Source: Gallionella sp. (GTDB lineage Bacteria; Pseudomonadota; Gammaproteobacteria; Burkholderiales; Gallionellaceae). Taken from it: DNA of 34,086 nucleotides. Shown piece by piece: positions 25,213 to 34,086 of this stretch; the stretch's first letter is position 1, and every line of letters begins with the position of its first letter. A program made the position numbers and the translations under genes. The notes under the pieces were generated by a model that was not told the DNA's origin, did not search any database, and was given only the letters and a program-made list of their open reading frames with translations. The stretch covers positions 1-34,086 of the forward strand of contig JAJDNO010000034.1 in the NCBI GenBank assembly GCA_022340615.1, written 5' to 3'.

Positions 25213-27237
25213 CTAAAATACCCTGTCGTCAACCCGGGCTTCAACATGCAAATAGCAACTCACACTGTGGGTTGGCGAGTGCCGGGTCAACGGCGGATAA
25301 TGCGCGCGGCATTGCTCCGTCGCATGCGCACAGCGCGGCGAAAAATGGCAACCTTGCGGCGGATTGGCCGGCGACGGCAAGTCTCCCTCCAGCCGGATGC
25401 GATCCCTGTTTGCACCATCTATACGCGGAACGGCAGACAACAGCGCCCGTGTATAGGGATGCATCGGTGAGCGCAGCACCTCCGCCGCAGTACCGCGTTC
25501 CACGATGCGGCCGAGGTACATCACGCATACCTCATGGGCAAGATATTCGACCACTGCAAGATTGTGAGTGATAAACAGGTAGCCAAGTTCAAATTTCTGC
25601 TGCAAAGATTTCAGAAGGTTCAATATTTGCGCCTGCACCGATACATCCAGCGCGCTGGTCGGTTCGTCGCAGATCAGCAATCGTGGCGACACGGCAAGCG
25701 CACGCGCGATCGCGATCCGCTGCCTCTGTCCGCCGGAAAACTCGTGCGGATAGCGCCATTTCGCTCCGCGCGCAAGACCAACCTGGTCAAGCAACGAATC
25801 GATGTGCGACTGGCGCGCCTTGCTGCCGCTGTCGATATCGAGCGCGGTCATGCCTTCCTCCAGAATTTCCGCAACGCGCATCTTGGGGTTCAGCGAAGCA
25901 TAGGGGTCCTGGAATACCATCTGCATTGCAGCGCGCTGTTCGCGGCTGACGTATCCCGACAATGTCTGACCGGCCAACTGCACGCGGCCGGATAAAGCCG
26001 GTACCAGTTGCAACAGCGCCTTTGCCAGCGTGGTCTTGCCGCAGCCTGATTCGCCCACCAGCGCCAGAGTGCGTCCCTGCGGGATGTCCAGCGTCACGCC
26101 GTCCACCGCTTTCACCTGCCCGACCACACGCTGCAACAAGCCTTTGCGAATCGGAAAATGGACGCGCAGGTCCGAGACTTGCAATAGCGAGGGGCCCGGT
26201 TCAGGGTGCAACTCAGGCTTTGCATCAACATCAGGCACAGACAACCGGACCTGTTTCTCCTGCACCGTATTTCCCGCCCCTTGCATCTGATAAAGATGGC
26301 ACCTCACACCGTGCCCCGTATGGACCTCTGTCCAGCCCGGCGTCTTTTCCCTGCACAGCGACCAGGCCCTGTCGCAGCGCGCGGCAAATCGACAGCCCTG
26401 CATCACGCTTCCAAGCGGTGGTACGCTGCCGGGAATCGCGGCCAGTGACTGGTTGCGGTGCGCCGCATCGGGAAGTGCAGCAAACAGTTTCTGCGTGTAG
26501 GGATGAAGCGGCTGGTCGAACAACCGGGCCCTGCTGGCCTGCTCGACGATTTGCCCCGCATACATTACGCCCACCTGATGCGCCATTTCCGCGACGACGC
26601 CAAGGTCATGGGTTATCAGCAGCATCGCCATGCCGTTTTCAGCCTGAGTGTCACGCAGCAATTGCAGCACTTGCGCCTGTATCGTGACATCCAGTGCGGT
26701 GGTCGGTTCATCCGCAATCAGCAGTTTTGGCCGCCCGGCCAGCGCCATCGCAACCATCACGCGCTGCTTCATGCCGCCGGAAAGCTGGAACGGGTATTCA
26801 GCCACGCGCCGGGCCGGATCCGGAATGCCGACCTGATTCAGCAATTCCACGCAACGATTCCGTGCAGTCTTGCCGCGCAGGCCCTGATGCAGCGACAATA
26901 CTTCGGTTATCTGCTGGCCGACCGTCATTACCGGATTCAGGCTCAATCCCGGCTCCTGGAATATCATCGCCATCTTGCCGCCTCGCAGGTCGCGCATCTC
27001 GCGTTCGCGCAGACCGAACAGTGCGATGCCATCCAGTTGCGCAACCGAGTCCGTATGCGTCACGCCATCGGGCAACAGCCGCAACAGCGACAGTGCAGTC
27101 ATCGATTTTCCGCATCCGGATTCACCAAGCAGCACAAATGTCTCGCCCGCCCGGATGTTGAACGAGATGTCGTCGACGATACGGATGCCATTGTGCAGCT
27201 GCGTAACCAGGCCGGACACGCTCAGGATGTCGGCCAT
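25213..27237 (-). CDS. Peptide-type ABC transporter, fused double ATPase
   Basis: A 674-residue protein with two complete ATPase halves, like YejF or a DppD-DppF fusion. Half 1 has Walker A GESGCGKS (38-45), signature LSGGMKQ (152-158) and Walker B LLIADEP (172-178). Half 2 has GESGCGKT (395-402), FSGGQRQ (500-506) and LLICDEP (520-526). Each half ends with an oligopeptide HPYT motif (245 and 593) and a four-cysteine set with identical spacing: C282/C288/C295/C313 and C630/C636/C643/C661. Its ATG shares one base with the stop of the upstream permease gene. It powers import of peptides or similar solutes. Confidence 0.94.
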   Translation of the reverse strand: MADILSVSGLVTQLHNGIRIVDDISFNIRAGETFVLLGESGCGKSMTALSLLRLLPDGVTHTDSVAQLDGIALFGLREREMRDLRGGKMAMIFQEPGLSLNPVMTVGQQITEVLSLHQGLRGKTARNRCVELLNQVGIPDPARRVAEYPFQLSGGMKQRVMVAMALAGRPKLLIADEPTTALDVTIQAQVLQLLRDTQAENGMAMLLITHDLGVVAEMAHQVGVMYAGQIVEQASRARLFDQPLHPYTQKLFAALPDAAHRNQSLAAIPGSVPPLGSVMQGCRFAARCDRAWSLCREKTPGWTEVHTGHGVRCHLYQMQGAGNTVQEKQVRLSVPDVDAKPELHPEPGPSLLQVSDLRVHFPIRKGLLQRVVGQVKAVDGVTLDIPQGRTLALVGESGCGKTTLAKALLQLVPALSGRVQLAGQTLSGYVSREQRAAMQMVFQDPYASLNPKMRVAEILEEGMTALDIDSGSKARQSHIDSLLDQVGLARGAKWRYPHEFSGGQRQRIAIARALAVSPRLLICDEPTSALDVSVQAQILNLLKSLQQKFELGYLFITHNLAVVEYLAHEVCVMYLGRIVERGTAAEVLRSPMHPYTRALLSAVPRIDGANRDRIRLEGDLPSPANPPQGCHFSPRCAHATEQCRAHYPPLTRHSPTHSVSCYLHVEARVDDRVF

Positions 27238-28604
27238 TATTCGGCCTCCCAGGTACGGTTCAGGCGCGGATCAAATGCGTCGCGCACGGCATCGGCGAAC
27301 AGGTTTGCGGCCAGCACCAGCGCCAGCATGAAACCGAATGCCGAGGCCAGAGACCACCACACCATCGGCTCGCGGCCCAGTTCCAGCCGCGCCGCGTTGA
27401 TCATCGTGCCGAAGCTGATCATCGAAGGATCGACACCCACACCGACGTAGGACAGGACCGCCTCGGCCAGCACCAGCCCGCTGAAATCCATCACCAGCGA
27501 AATCAGCACGATGTGCATCACGTTCGGCATGATATGGCGCATCAGGATGCGCAACGGCGACACGCCGAATGCCTGCGCAGCCTGTATGTATTCCATTTCG
27601 CGCAGCTTCAATGTCTCGCCGCGCAGCAGGCGGCACAAGCCGGTCCAGCTGGTGACCCCGAGGATCAGGCACAGAAACACAAGGCGCAGATCCGCCCGCG
27701 ACGCCAATGTCGTAAACCAGCCCGGATGCATGTCGATGGTTACCTGCATCATCAGCACCGCCGCCGCGATCAGCAGCACACTGGGTATCGAACTCAGCAC
27801 GGTGTAGATATATTGAATAACATCATCCACCCAGCCGCGAAAATACCCTGCCGCCACACCCAGGAACAGGGCGAGCGGCAGAGTAACCAGCGTGGTTACC
27901 GTACCGATGATCAGCCCGGTTCGTATGCTTTTCAGTGACAGGTACAGCACATCCTGACCGACCTTGTCGGTACCCAGCACGTGATATGCAGCAGCAAGAT
28001 TCACAGTTGCGCCGATCAGGACCGAAATGACCAAAGTGGAGGCCAGCAGTGCACGCATCGGCCACTTGCGCTTCACGAGCCACCGTTTGCTGCCGAGCGC
28101 GATCAGCAAACCGGCCGCCAGTCCCGCCAGCGCACCGGTCAAACCGCGCCGGAATATGTCTGCATCCCGCTGACGTACATCGGTCAGGCCGGCGCCGCCG
28201 AAGCGCAGGCGCGGATATTCGCGCAGCACGTGGCCGCTCGCATCGATGACGCTTTCCTTCGCATACAGCGTGACGGCAAGCGGAGCGGAATAGGTTTTCT
28301 CGGTTTGCGTGCGCAGCGGCGTAACCAGCTTGTCGAACACGCTCAACACCTCGGGAGAATAGACCGTTTCGCCATCATTTCTGTCCGGCAAGGCGGCCCG
28401 GTAGTGCAGCGTATCCAGCAGCCCTACCAGCACGAACAGCGACAGCACCAGCAAAGAAACCATCGCGGTCGGATTTCGCGCCACGCGCCGCCATGGCACC
28501 AGCAGATGCTCGAGCTGCCGAACATACCACACGCAGGCTATGCCGACAGCCAGGATCAGAAATATCAGCTTGTCGCTCCACAGGAATACCGGCATGAAGC
28601 TCAT
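27237..28604 (-). CDS. ABC transporter permease, DppC/YejE type with long N-terminal region
   Basis: A 455-residue inner-membrane permease, longer than the usual 280-350. Two N-terminal helices (about 12-27 and 48-66) come before a roughly 90-residue periplasmic stretch (70-155) and two more helices (about 156-172 and 184-206). The canonical OppC-like core follows: HVLGTDKVGQDVL, about five helices, and the EAA loop EYIQAAQAFGVSPLRILMRH, which docks on the ATPase. It ends FDPRLNRTWEAE, normal for DppC types. It overlaps the upstream permease by 4 nt (ATGA) and the ATPase gene by 1 nt (TAATG), so the three are one operon. Confidence 0.93.
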   Translation of the reverse strand: MSFMPVFLWSDKLIFLILAVGIACVWYVRQLEHLLVPWRRVARNPTAMVSLLVLSLFVLVGLLDTLHYRAALPDRNDGETVYSPEVLSVFDKLVTPLRTQTEKTYSAPLAVTLYAKESVIDASGHVLREYPRLRFGGAGLTDVRQRDADIFRRGLTGALAGLAAGLLIALGSKRWLVKRKWPMRALLASTLVISVLIGATVNLAAAYHVLGTDKVGQDVLYLSLKSIRTGLIIGTVTTLVTLPLALFLGVAAGYFRGWVDDVIQYIYTVLSSIPSVLLIAAAVLMMQVTIDMHPGWFTTLASRADLRLVFLCLILGVTSWTGLCRLLRGETLKLREMEYIQAAQAFGVSPLRILMRHIMPNVMHIVLISLVMDFSGLVLAEAVLSYVGVGVDPSMISFGTMINAARLELGREPMVWWSLASAFGFMLALVLAANLFADAVRDAFDPRLNRTWEAE

Positions 28605-29578
28605 GACAGTCGCACCCGAGGATCAACCATGGTGTAGGAAATATCGGTGAGGATCAGTCCGACGATGTACAGCAGCGAGCCGAGGAAAACCATCGCGCGC
28701 ACCACGCTGAAATCCTGCGCATTGATCGCATCGATGGTGTAGCTGCCCAGACCGGGAATGCCAAAGAACGACTCGGTCAGCAGGCTGCCCATGAACAGCA
28801 GCGGTATCACCACCACGACCCCGGTCAGTATCGGGATCATCGCGTTCTTAAGTACATGGGTAAACAGCACCCGCAGTTCGGACAGGCCCTTGGCACGCGC
28901 GGTGCGCACATAGTCCTTGCCGATTTCCTCGAGGAAAATGGTGCGATACCAGCGGCTGCTGGCGCCGACACTGCCGGCGATGCCGATCAGGATCGGCAGC
29001 ACCACGAACTTGAAGCTGTCCAGGCCGCCCGCATATCCGGATATCGGGACCAGATGCCACAGCTTGCTGACCAGGAACTGGCCCCCGATGATGTAGAACA
29101 GTCCGGATACCGACATCAGAAATACGCACAGCGACACGCCCGCCATGTCCAGCGCGGTGGCGCGAAACAGCGTCATCAGCAGTGCAAAACTGACATACAC
29201 GATGAGGCCGATCAGAAAAGTCGGCAGCGCAATCGAAAGGCTGGGCCACATGCGCGTCGCGATTTCGCGGCTGATGTCGCGCCCGTCATCCGAGTAACCG
29301 AAATCGAGCACGAACATGCTCGCGGATTTCTGCCAGAAAATCGTGTCGGTGATCTTGTCGATTCCGGCGGCGGCACTGTTCAGGAACAGCGGCTTGTCAT
29401 AGCCGTGCTGCTGTTCCCATCTGGCAATCGCTTCCGGTGAGACGCGCTTGATGCCGAGCTGCATGCGGGCCATGTCGTCCGGCGTATTCACGACGAAGAA
29501 CAGCGCGAAGGTAAGCAGGTTAACTCCGACCAGAATTGGCAGGGCATATGAAATGCGGCGGATCAGGTAAGCGATCAT
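28601..29578 (-). CDS. ABC transporter permease, DppB/YejB type
   Basis: A 325-residue integral membrane permease of the oligopeptide family. It begins with the typical YLIRRISYALPILVGVNLLTF helix, followed by a periplasmic segment to about residue 115, then about five helices. The EAA loop is DYVRTARAKGLSELRVLFTH, and the family end YTMVDPRVRLS is present. The ATG at 29578 has no clear ribosome-binding site. It is the first gene of the permease-ATPase operon. The binding-protein gene lies about 820 bp upstream on the same strand, with two small plus-strand frames in between. Confidence 0.94.
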   Translation of the reverse strand: MIAYLIRRISYALPILVGVNLLTFALFFVVNTPDDMARMQLGIKRVSPEAIARWEQQHGYDKPLFLNSAAAGIDKITDTIFWQKSASMFVLDFGYSDDGRDISREIATRMWPSLSIALPTFLIGLIVYVSFALLMTLFRATALDMAGVSLCVFLMSVSGLFYIIGGQFLVSKLWHLVPISGYAGGLDSFKFVVLPILIGIAGSVGASSRWYRTIFLEEIGKDYVRTARAKGLSELRVLFTHVLKNAMIPILTGVVVVIPLLFMGSLLTESFFGIPGLGSYTIDAINAQDFSVVRAMVFLGSLLYIVGLILTDISYTMVDPRVRLS

Positions 29579-29834
29579 TAAGGACAGGTGAACTAGTGAA
29601 TATTACCGAGCGCAGGCATTGTTTCACATGCCGGGCGCTTAGGCACCGTGCTTGAGCTTCTGTTTGCGTCTGGCATTGCGCTGCAACGGCCGATTATATT
29701 TCCCGACTGTTTCAATCGGCTATTTGCCGGGCTTTTTTGCCTTCCGGTCACATTTTTTCCAGTCATTGAGCTATCATTCGCATTGCACGGACAATGTTCC
29801 TGACCGGGCGGACATTTTATTTGAAAGGTTAATC

Positions 29835-30032
29835 ATGGATCCAAAAATTCGCTTGCTTGTTGTTTCGGTAATCATTTCTGTCGTCCTGTGGCTGGTGGGC
29901 GGATTCGCATTTGGCCAATCTCAGGCTGCACACATATTCGGCATTATTTGCATATTTGTAAGCATGTGCCTGGTCGGCTATGCCGCGGGCAACCTGATGG
30001 ACACCCCCGAAATGCCACACGGAGAAGAATAA
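29835..30032 (+). CDS. Small two-helix membrane protein, function unknown
   Basis: A 65-residue protein with two hydrophobic segments (about 5-27 and 33-53) and an acidic end (MDTPEMPHGEE). AAGG lies six bases before the ATG, and a strong intrinsic terminator follows 26 nt after the stop, so it looks like a complete single-gene unit. The frame continues upstream to 29652, but that part is not membrane-like. I do not recognise a named family. It lies opposite to the surrounding ABC genes. Confidence 0.7.
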   Translation: MDPKIRLLVVSVIISVVLWLVGGFAFGQSQAAHIFGIICIFVSMCLVGYAAGNLMDTPEMPHGEE

Positions 30033-30058
30033 TCGCACTGGGCTAACCAGCCGGTTCG

Positions 30059-30083
30059 ACGCCACCGCAAGGTGGCGTGTTTT
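30059..30083 (+). terminator. Intrinsic terminator after the 65-residue gene
   Basis: An 8-bp GC-rich stem, ACGCCACC / GGTGGCGT, is capped by a GCAA tetraloop and followed by GTTTT. It lies 26 nt after the stop of the small plus-strand gene and has the shape of a textbook Rho-independent terminator. Confidence 0.85.
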
Positions 30084-30195
30084 ATGGAGCCGGCCATCAA
30101 TGCCGGCGAACCGGATCCCGGCCGGATATTGCGGGTAGTCGTCGGGCACCTTCGCCGCGCTTTCCGATTCTGATTTCAATCCAAATTTACCTGCC

Positions 30196-30378
30196 ATGCT
30201 CAAATTCCTGCCCTATCCGCTTTTTGTGCTGTTTTCCATCGTGGCATTCAATATCACTGCATTCGCAGCGGTGCTGCAATTGAACATACTCATCATCAAT
30301 GCGACTGTCTACAAGATCATTGCCTGGCTTGTCGCCGTGGCGGCATGGATCGTCGTTTACTTTTTCCGCAACAGGTAA
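30196..30378 (+). CDS. Possible small membrane protein
   Basis: A 60-residue frame encoding two strongly hydrophobic segments (about 6-27 and 33-56) and a basic end (FFRNR). It ends 22 nt before the convergent binding-protein gene. No ribosome-binding site is seen before the ATG, so the start and even the reality of the gene are uncertain. The Ile/Val/Phe-rich, well-formed helical pattern argues for a real protein rather than chance. Family not recognised. Confidence 0.45.
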   Translation: MLKFLPYPLFVLFSIVAFNITAFAAVLQLNILIINATVYKIIAWLVAVAAWIVVYFFRNR

Positions 30379-30400
30379 ATCGCTCCCGCTCCGGGCATAT

Positions 30401-32521
30401 TCATCTCGCTTCCTCGCGCTGGCGCAGCTTTCGCCACAGCCAGAAGGCAAACATCAAGACTGCAGTCCCAGACAGCCATAGCGGCCAGCGCACCGGCTGA
30501 TTCCATTTGCGGCGCAACCGATCGCGCAGCTGCGGGTCGACGCGCCAGTATTTGATCTTGTTGTTTGCCATTACGTTCGCCTTGACGTTGCTCAGCCAGC
30601 TTTGCTGCAGCACATAATCCTTGGGATGGTAGCCCCACAACCACGGCGAGTCGCGGCGCAAAATCTCAATCATGCGATCAATGATGGCCTGGCGCGCAGG
30701 ACTGTTCTCCATGTTCTTCATCTGCTCGAACAATCTGTCATATTCCGGATTGCTGTAGTTCGCCGCATTTTCGCCCCCCTTCCCGACCTTGGCCTGAGCG
30801 CTGGTCAGCAGGAACAGAAAATTTTCCGGGTCAGGATAGTCTGCATTCCAGCCCCAGTAGAACATCTGCGTATCACCTTTGCGGATCTTGTCCTGGAATC
30901 GGTTGTAGTCGGTGCTGCGCGCGACCAGCTGCACATTGATCTTGTCGAACTGTTTGCGCAGCCAGTCGATTCGCGCCTTGCCCCCCGCCCCGCCTGCCGT
31001 GGTATCCAGATAGATCACCAGAGGCTGTCCGGTTTTGGCATCAATCCCGTTTGGATATCCCGCTTCGGCCAGCAGCTGCCTGGCCGTCGCGATGGACTTG
31101 CGCCGCGGCGCGCCATTCACCCAGTCATATACATAGTGGTTGATGCCTGCCTCGCCCGAACGGTAGCCGAAGATGCCCGGCGGAATCGGCGATTGCGCCG
31201 GGATACCGCGGCCATTCGCAAAAATCGAGATGAATTCCTCGAAGTCCACCGCAATAGAAATCGCCTGCCGCAGCTTGCGCGACCGCTCGCTGTTTCCGCC
31301 CACGACGGGATCGAGCCAGTTGAATCCGGTATACATGGTCGAAGTCGCGACAGCCGTGGTCAGCTTGATGCCCTGCGCCTTCATCGCATCCGATACCGTC
31401 GCTTCACCGCCGACGCTCACCTGCACCGCCTGGTCGAAGCTGTCCGAACTGATCCCCGACGCGTCGTAATATCCCTGCAGGAACTTGTTCCAGTACGGTA
31501 TGGTTTCCTTTTCCAGCGTAAACACGGCCTTGTCGATCAGCGGCAGGCGTTTTCCCGCGTCCTTGAGCAAGCCCGCCGCCGCATCGCCTGGTTCGCCTTC
31601 ACTCGGATAGGTCTCGCTGTCATAGTACGGATTGCGCGTCAGCACCATGCGCTGGTTGGGGTTGTTCTCGGACAGGTAATACGGCCCGCTGCCGACCGGC
31701 CACCAGTCCAGGGTCAGGTTGCGCTCGCGCATGCCAGGCTGTGCGTAGAAGCGTTCGGCTTCAGGCGGCATAGGCGCGAAAAACGGCATCGCCAGCCAGT
31801 ACTCGAACTGGGGATATTTTCCGTATAACTCGATGCGGTAGGTATGTTCGTCAATCACCTTGACGCCGCGCAGCGGATATTTGTTCAGGTCGAGATACGC
31901 GTCGGGATGCTGCTTCACCGCCTGCTGCAGCGTTTTGGCATATTCCTTGAGTCCGACGATATGATCGCTCATCACCCCGAAAATCGGCACCTGCAATTGC
32001 GGATCAGCCAATCGCTTGATCTGGTAAACATAATCCGCCGCGGTAACAACGCGTGTCCCGCTGTGCGGAAAATCGCCGATTGCATGGATACCGCGCAAAT
32101 CAACCGGCTTGAGATGATCGTATTCCGGCACAAATGCCGGGTGGGGCTGATAGCGCATGCCGGGCTTGATATGAATCTCGTACTCGCTGTAGGCAATCCT
32201 GCTTGCAGGCGCATTGTCCGGCAGCAGCCGGTGCTGCCTGTCCAGATAGCGCACTGTCGGCATCGCGCTGGCCGCCAGAGGCACCAGCTGGTAAGGCCGT
32301 TTCAGATAATGGTATTGCAGCGGCGGCGCGTATATCTGCGCAAGGAAGACGTACTCGTTCTCGCTGTATGCCTGCGCCGGATCGAGATGTTTTGGCCGTT
32401 CGGTGAACGCGCTATAGAAAATCGACTTGCCCTGGTCCGATGCCGGATAGGGATCGTTCCACAACCCCCCACTGCAGGCGGAAAGCAGCATAACCAGCAG
32501 GCAAACCGGCAATATTTTCAT
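30401..32521 (-). CDS. ABC transporter substrate-binding lipoprotein with C-terminal membrane helix
   Basis: A 706-residue family 5 (peptide/nickel type) solute-binding protein. A lipoprotein signal ends in the lipobox LSAC with C16 as the anchor. The core includes RPKHLDPAQAYSENEY near the start, YYLSENNPNQRMVLTRNPYYD and GWNADYPDPENFLF, typical of SBP_bac_5. Unusually, a transmembrane segment lies near the C-terminus (about 678-694, LWLSGTAVLMFAFWLWR), followed by basic residues. The start at 32521 is set by the signal peptide; the frame is open to 32593. It is presumably the binding protein of the downstream permease/ATPase operon. Confidence 0.92.
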   Translation of the reverse strand: MKILPVCLLVMLLSACSGGLWNDPYPASDQGKSIFYSAFTERPKHLDPAQAYSENEYVFLAQIYAPPLQYHYLKRPYQLVPLAASAMPTVRYLDRQHRLLPDNAPASRIAYSEYEIHIKPGMRYQPHPAFVPEYDHLKPVDLRGIHAIGDFPHSGTRVVTAADYVYQIKRLADPQLQVPIFGVMSDHIVGLKEYAKTLQQAVKQHPDAYLDLNKYPLRGVKVIDEHTYRIELYGKYPQFEYWLAMPFFAPMPPEAERFYAQPGMRERNLTLDWWPVGSGPYYLSENNPNQRMVLTRNPYYDSETYPSEGEPGDAAAGLLKDAGKRLPLIDKAVFTLEKETIPYWNKFLQGYYDASGISSDSFDQAVQVSVGGEATVSDAMKAQGIKLTTAVATSTMYTGFNWLDPVVGGNSERSRKLRQAISIAVDFEEFISIFANGRGIPAQSPIPPGIFGYRSGEAGINHYVYDWVNGAPRRKSIATARQLLAEAGYPNGIDAKTGQPLVIYLDTTAGGAGGKARIDWLRKQFDKINVQLVARSTDYNRFQDKIRKGDTQMFYWGWNADYPDPENFLFLLTSAQAKVGKGGENAANYSNPEYDRLFEQMKNMENSPARQAIIDRMIEILRRDSPWLWGYHPKDYVLQQSWLSNVKANVMANNKIKYWRVDPQLRDRLRRKWNQPVRWPLWLSGTAVLMFAFWLWRKLRQREEAR

Positions 32522-32630
32522 GGCATCCAGTTTAGCGGAATCGCGACGCCGCGTCATGGGCAAGGTTGACATCACAGGTGCATTGAACAACACTGCACGC
32601 GAATATTTTCAGCACTTTCGGCAAATCACC

Positions 32631-33680
32631 ATGAATCCAGACTGGCAAGAATTTCTCACCCGGCAAGGCGCAACCCTGGCCGACGGCATCGTGCAGGACT
32701 TCGGCGACAGCGCCGCCGAACTGCAGGAAGCCGGACTGGGCACGATACTCTGCGATCTGGGCCAGCTCGGAACATTGCGCGTGTCGGGCGAGGAAGCGCT
32801 AACCTTTCTGCAAAACCTGTTCAGCAACGATATCCGCGAAGTCAGCCCAACCCGCGCCCAGTACAGCAGCTTCAACAGCGCCAAGGGACGGATGCTGGCG
32901 ACCATGCTGGTCTGGCGCCAGGGCGACGACTACATGCTGCAGTTGCCGCGCCAGCTGTGCGAACCGATACGCAAAAAACTTTCCATGTACGTGCTGCGCG
33001 CCAAGGTAAAAATCAGCGATGCCAGCGATGAGATCGTCGTGCTGGGATTGTCCGGCGCCAATGCGCAGGAGATTCTGCAAACGCATTTCGGCGAATTGCC
33101 GGACCTGACGCTTGGCGTCAGCGCCACCGAACCGGGCATCGTAATCAGAATCGGCGCGCAGCGCTTCCAGGTCATCACCACGGTGTCTGATGGAGTATCT
33201 GGCGCTGCCGCGCTGTGGGCTGAATTTGCCCAGCGCTGCAGGCCGGCCGGCAGTGCATGCTGGGACTGGCTCGATATTCGTTCCGGAATTCCGGTGATCC
33301 TGCCGCAAACCCAGGAACAGTTCGTTGCGCAGATGGTGAATCTCGAACTTCTCGGCGGTGTGAATTTCAAGAAGGGCTGTTATCCGGGACAGGAAATCGT
33401 CGCGCGCATGCAGTATCTCGGCAAACTGAAGCGCCGCATGTATCTTGCGCATCTCGACAGCAACACGGCACCCATGCCCGGCGACGAGCTGTTCAGCGCC
33501 GACATGGAGGGCCAGGCCAGCGGCATGATCGTGAATGCGGCAGCCTCGCCGGACGGCGGATTTGACCTGCTGGCGACCGTGCAGAATTCCAGCCGGGAAA
33601 CCCAGGTCGTCCACTGGAAATCGTTGCAGGGCGAGCCGCTGGAATTCCTGCCCATGCCTTATCCGCTGCCCGATGCCTGA
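32631..33680 (+). CDS. ygfZ: Folate-binding Fe-S cluster repair protein YgfZ
   Basis: A 349-residue GcvT-like protein of the YgfZ/IBA57 family, which uses tetrahydrofolate to help build or repair [4Fe-4S] enzymes. The family signature KGCYPGQE (K248 to E255, with C250) is intact, followed by IVARMQYLGKLKRRMY. The frame extends 37 codons upstream across the divergent signal peptide gene. The ATG at 32631 gives a family-like start (MNPDWQEFL) although the ribosome-binding site is weak. It is divergent from the binding-protein gene with a 109-bp gap. The Fe-S enzymes in the window (SdhB, the large flavoprotein) are plausible clients. Confidence 0.93.
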   Translation: MNPDWQEFLTRQGATLADGIVQDFGDSAAELQEAGLGTILCDLGQLGTLRVSGEEALTFLQNLFSNDIREVSPTRAQYSSFNSAKGRMLATMLVWRQGDDYMLQLPRQLCEPIRKKLSMYVLRAKVKISDASDEIVVLGLSGANAQEILQTHFGELPDLTLGVSATEPGIVIRIGAQRFQVITTVSDGVSGAAALWAEFAQRCRPAGSACWDWLDIRSGIPVILPQTQEQFVAQMVNLELLGGVNFKKGCYPGQEIVARMQYLGKLKRRMYLAHLDSNTAPMPGDELFSADMEGQASGMIVNAAASPDGGFDLLATVQNSSRETQVVHWKSLQGEPLEFLPMPYPLPDA

Positions 33681-33789
33681 GTGCAACATCGAGCCTGGAA
33701 ATCAATTTCACTTGAATATTCCGGTCTCTTCGCGATAAACCAAGCAGCATAAGCGGTCTACCGCAGCCACTCCGGTCACAACATCCTTT

Positions 33790-34086
33790 TTACGCCAGCA
33801 TCGTCCGCAATGTATCGACAAAACGTGCATTGTCCTCGGGTCGCGAGGTGGTCACGCGCATGAACCCTTTGCCCAGTACCGGGTCGCCCAACGGCTTGAC
33901 CAGAATTCCCTTGACCCTCAGAGCTTCGGCAAGCTGGGCCGCATCATGCGGTGCAAAATCGGCAAGGAAGAAATAGGTATCGGTCGGGTAGGTGCGCACG
34001 CCGAGAGTACGCAACTGTGTTGCGAGCTGCGCCGTCCAGGCGCGCAACTGCACCGCGCGTTCATGAATCCGGCTTTCGTGTTGCAG
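33790..34086 (-). CDS. hisC: Histidinol-phosphate aminotransferase, C-terminal part
   Basis: The last 98 residues of a PLP-dependent class I/II aminotransferase of the HisC type. The frame is open to the window end, so the catalytic lysine and N-terminal part lie outside. The pieces seen are LRTLGVRTYPTDTYFFLADF (like the NFVLV-F strand), the small domain GILVKPLGDPVLGKGFMRVT with the substrate-binding arginine, and RPEDNARFVDTLRTMLA at the end. In histidine synthesis HisC converts imidazole-acetol phosphate to histidinol phosphate. Assignment to HisC over other aminotransferases rests on the C-terminal domain only. Confidence 0.85.
   Translation of the reverse strand: MQHESRIHERAVQLRAWTAQLATQLRTLGVRTYPTDTYFFLADFAPHDAAQLAEALRVKGILVKPLGDPVLGKGFMRVTTSRPEDNARFVDTLRTMLA

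Noticed and set aside
26458-27450. A 330-codon plus-strand open frame
   Set aside because: It lies antisense to the double ATPase and permease genes, with no ribosome-binding site or protein family.
30602-31828. A 408-codon plus-strand open frame
   Set aside because: Antisense to the substrate-binding protein gene, which has a clear signal peptide and SBP motifs in its own frame.
1-34086. CRISPR array or integrated mobile element at the tRNA-Leu gene
   Set aside because: No direct-repeat array with spacers was seen, and no integrase or duplicated tRNA end lies near the tRNA; the DNA next to it is core metabolism.

Overview
The window looks like an ordinary chromosomal stretch of a betaproteobacterium, perhaps of the order Nitrosomonadales. 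The order placement is inferred from gene order and general protein character, not from a marker gene. The strongest clue is the TCA-cycle run sdhC-sdhD-sdhA-sdhB-sdhE-gltA-sucA-sucB, an arrangement typical of Betaproteobacteria. No CRISPR array, rRNA gene, transposase or prophage gene was found.

Region 1 (1-10490, minus strand). A succinate dehydrogenase/citrate synthase/2-oxoglutarate dehydrogenase operon runs from about 10152 down to 1147. Most junctions are short or overlapping: 7 nt sdhC/sdhD, 4 nt sdhB/sdhE, 4 nt gltA/sucA, 14 nt sucA/sucB. Two junctions are loose. sdhD-sdhA holds a roughly 122-bp element with imperfect terminal inverted repeats, and sdhB-sdhA holds a 9-bp hairpin. After sucB comes an acrylyl-CoA reductase-type gene (acuI) where E3 (lpd) is often found, and then a tRNA-Leu(UAG) with its own promoter.

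Region 2 (10491-19343, minus strand). The genes are amt (ammonium channel), a NUDIX ADP-sugar pyrophosphatase, an SPFH/NfeD membrane pair, a 1184-residue multidomain flavoprotein and a GGDEF diguanylate cyclase with a periplasmic sensor. The flavoprotein joins a GltD/NfnB-like half and an NfnA/PyrK-like half in one chain, behind an unassigned N-terminal region. It is the most unusual gene in the window.

Region 3 (19344-25124). A 466-bp gene-poor stretch contains a perfect 11-bp-arm dyad. Next come a small lipoprotein, acs (acetyl-CoA synthetase, with a good sigma70 promoter) and mltD (LysM lytic transglycosylase), all on plus. The yqjD-yqjE-yqjK membrane/stress operon follows on minus, and its last gene overlaps the end of mltD tail to tail.

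Region 4 (25213-32521). A peptide-type ABC importer lies on the minus strand: a double-ATPase fusion, two permeases and a substrate-binding lipoprotein with an added C-terminal membrane segment. Two small membrane-protein frames on the plus strand sit between the binding-protein gene and the permeases.

Region 5 (32631-34086). ygfZ (folate-binding Fe-S repair protein, plus) is divergent from the binding-protein gene. The 3' end of hisC (minus) runs off the window.

Taken together, Acs makes acetyl-CoA, GltA commits it to the TCA cycle, and SucAB (with an E3 encoded elsewhere) and Sdh carry it on. Amt and the peptide importer supply nitrogen. The large flavoprotein probably moves electrons between NAD(P)H pools and another carrier.
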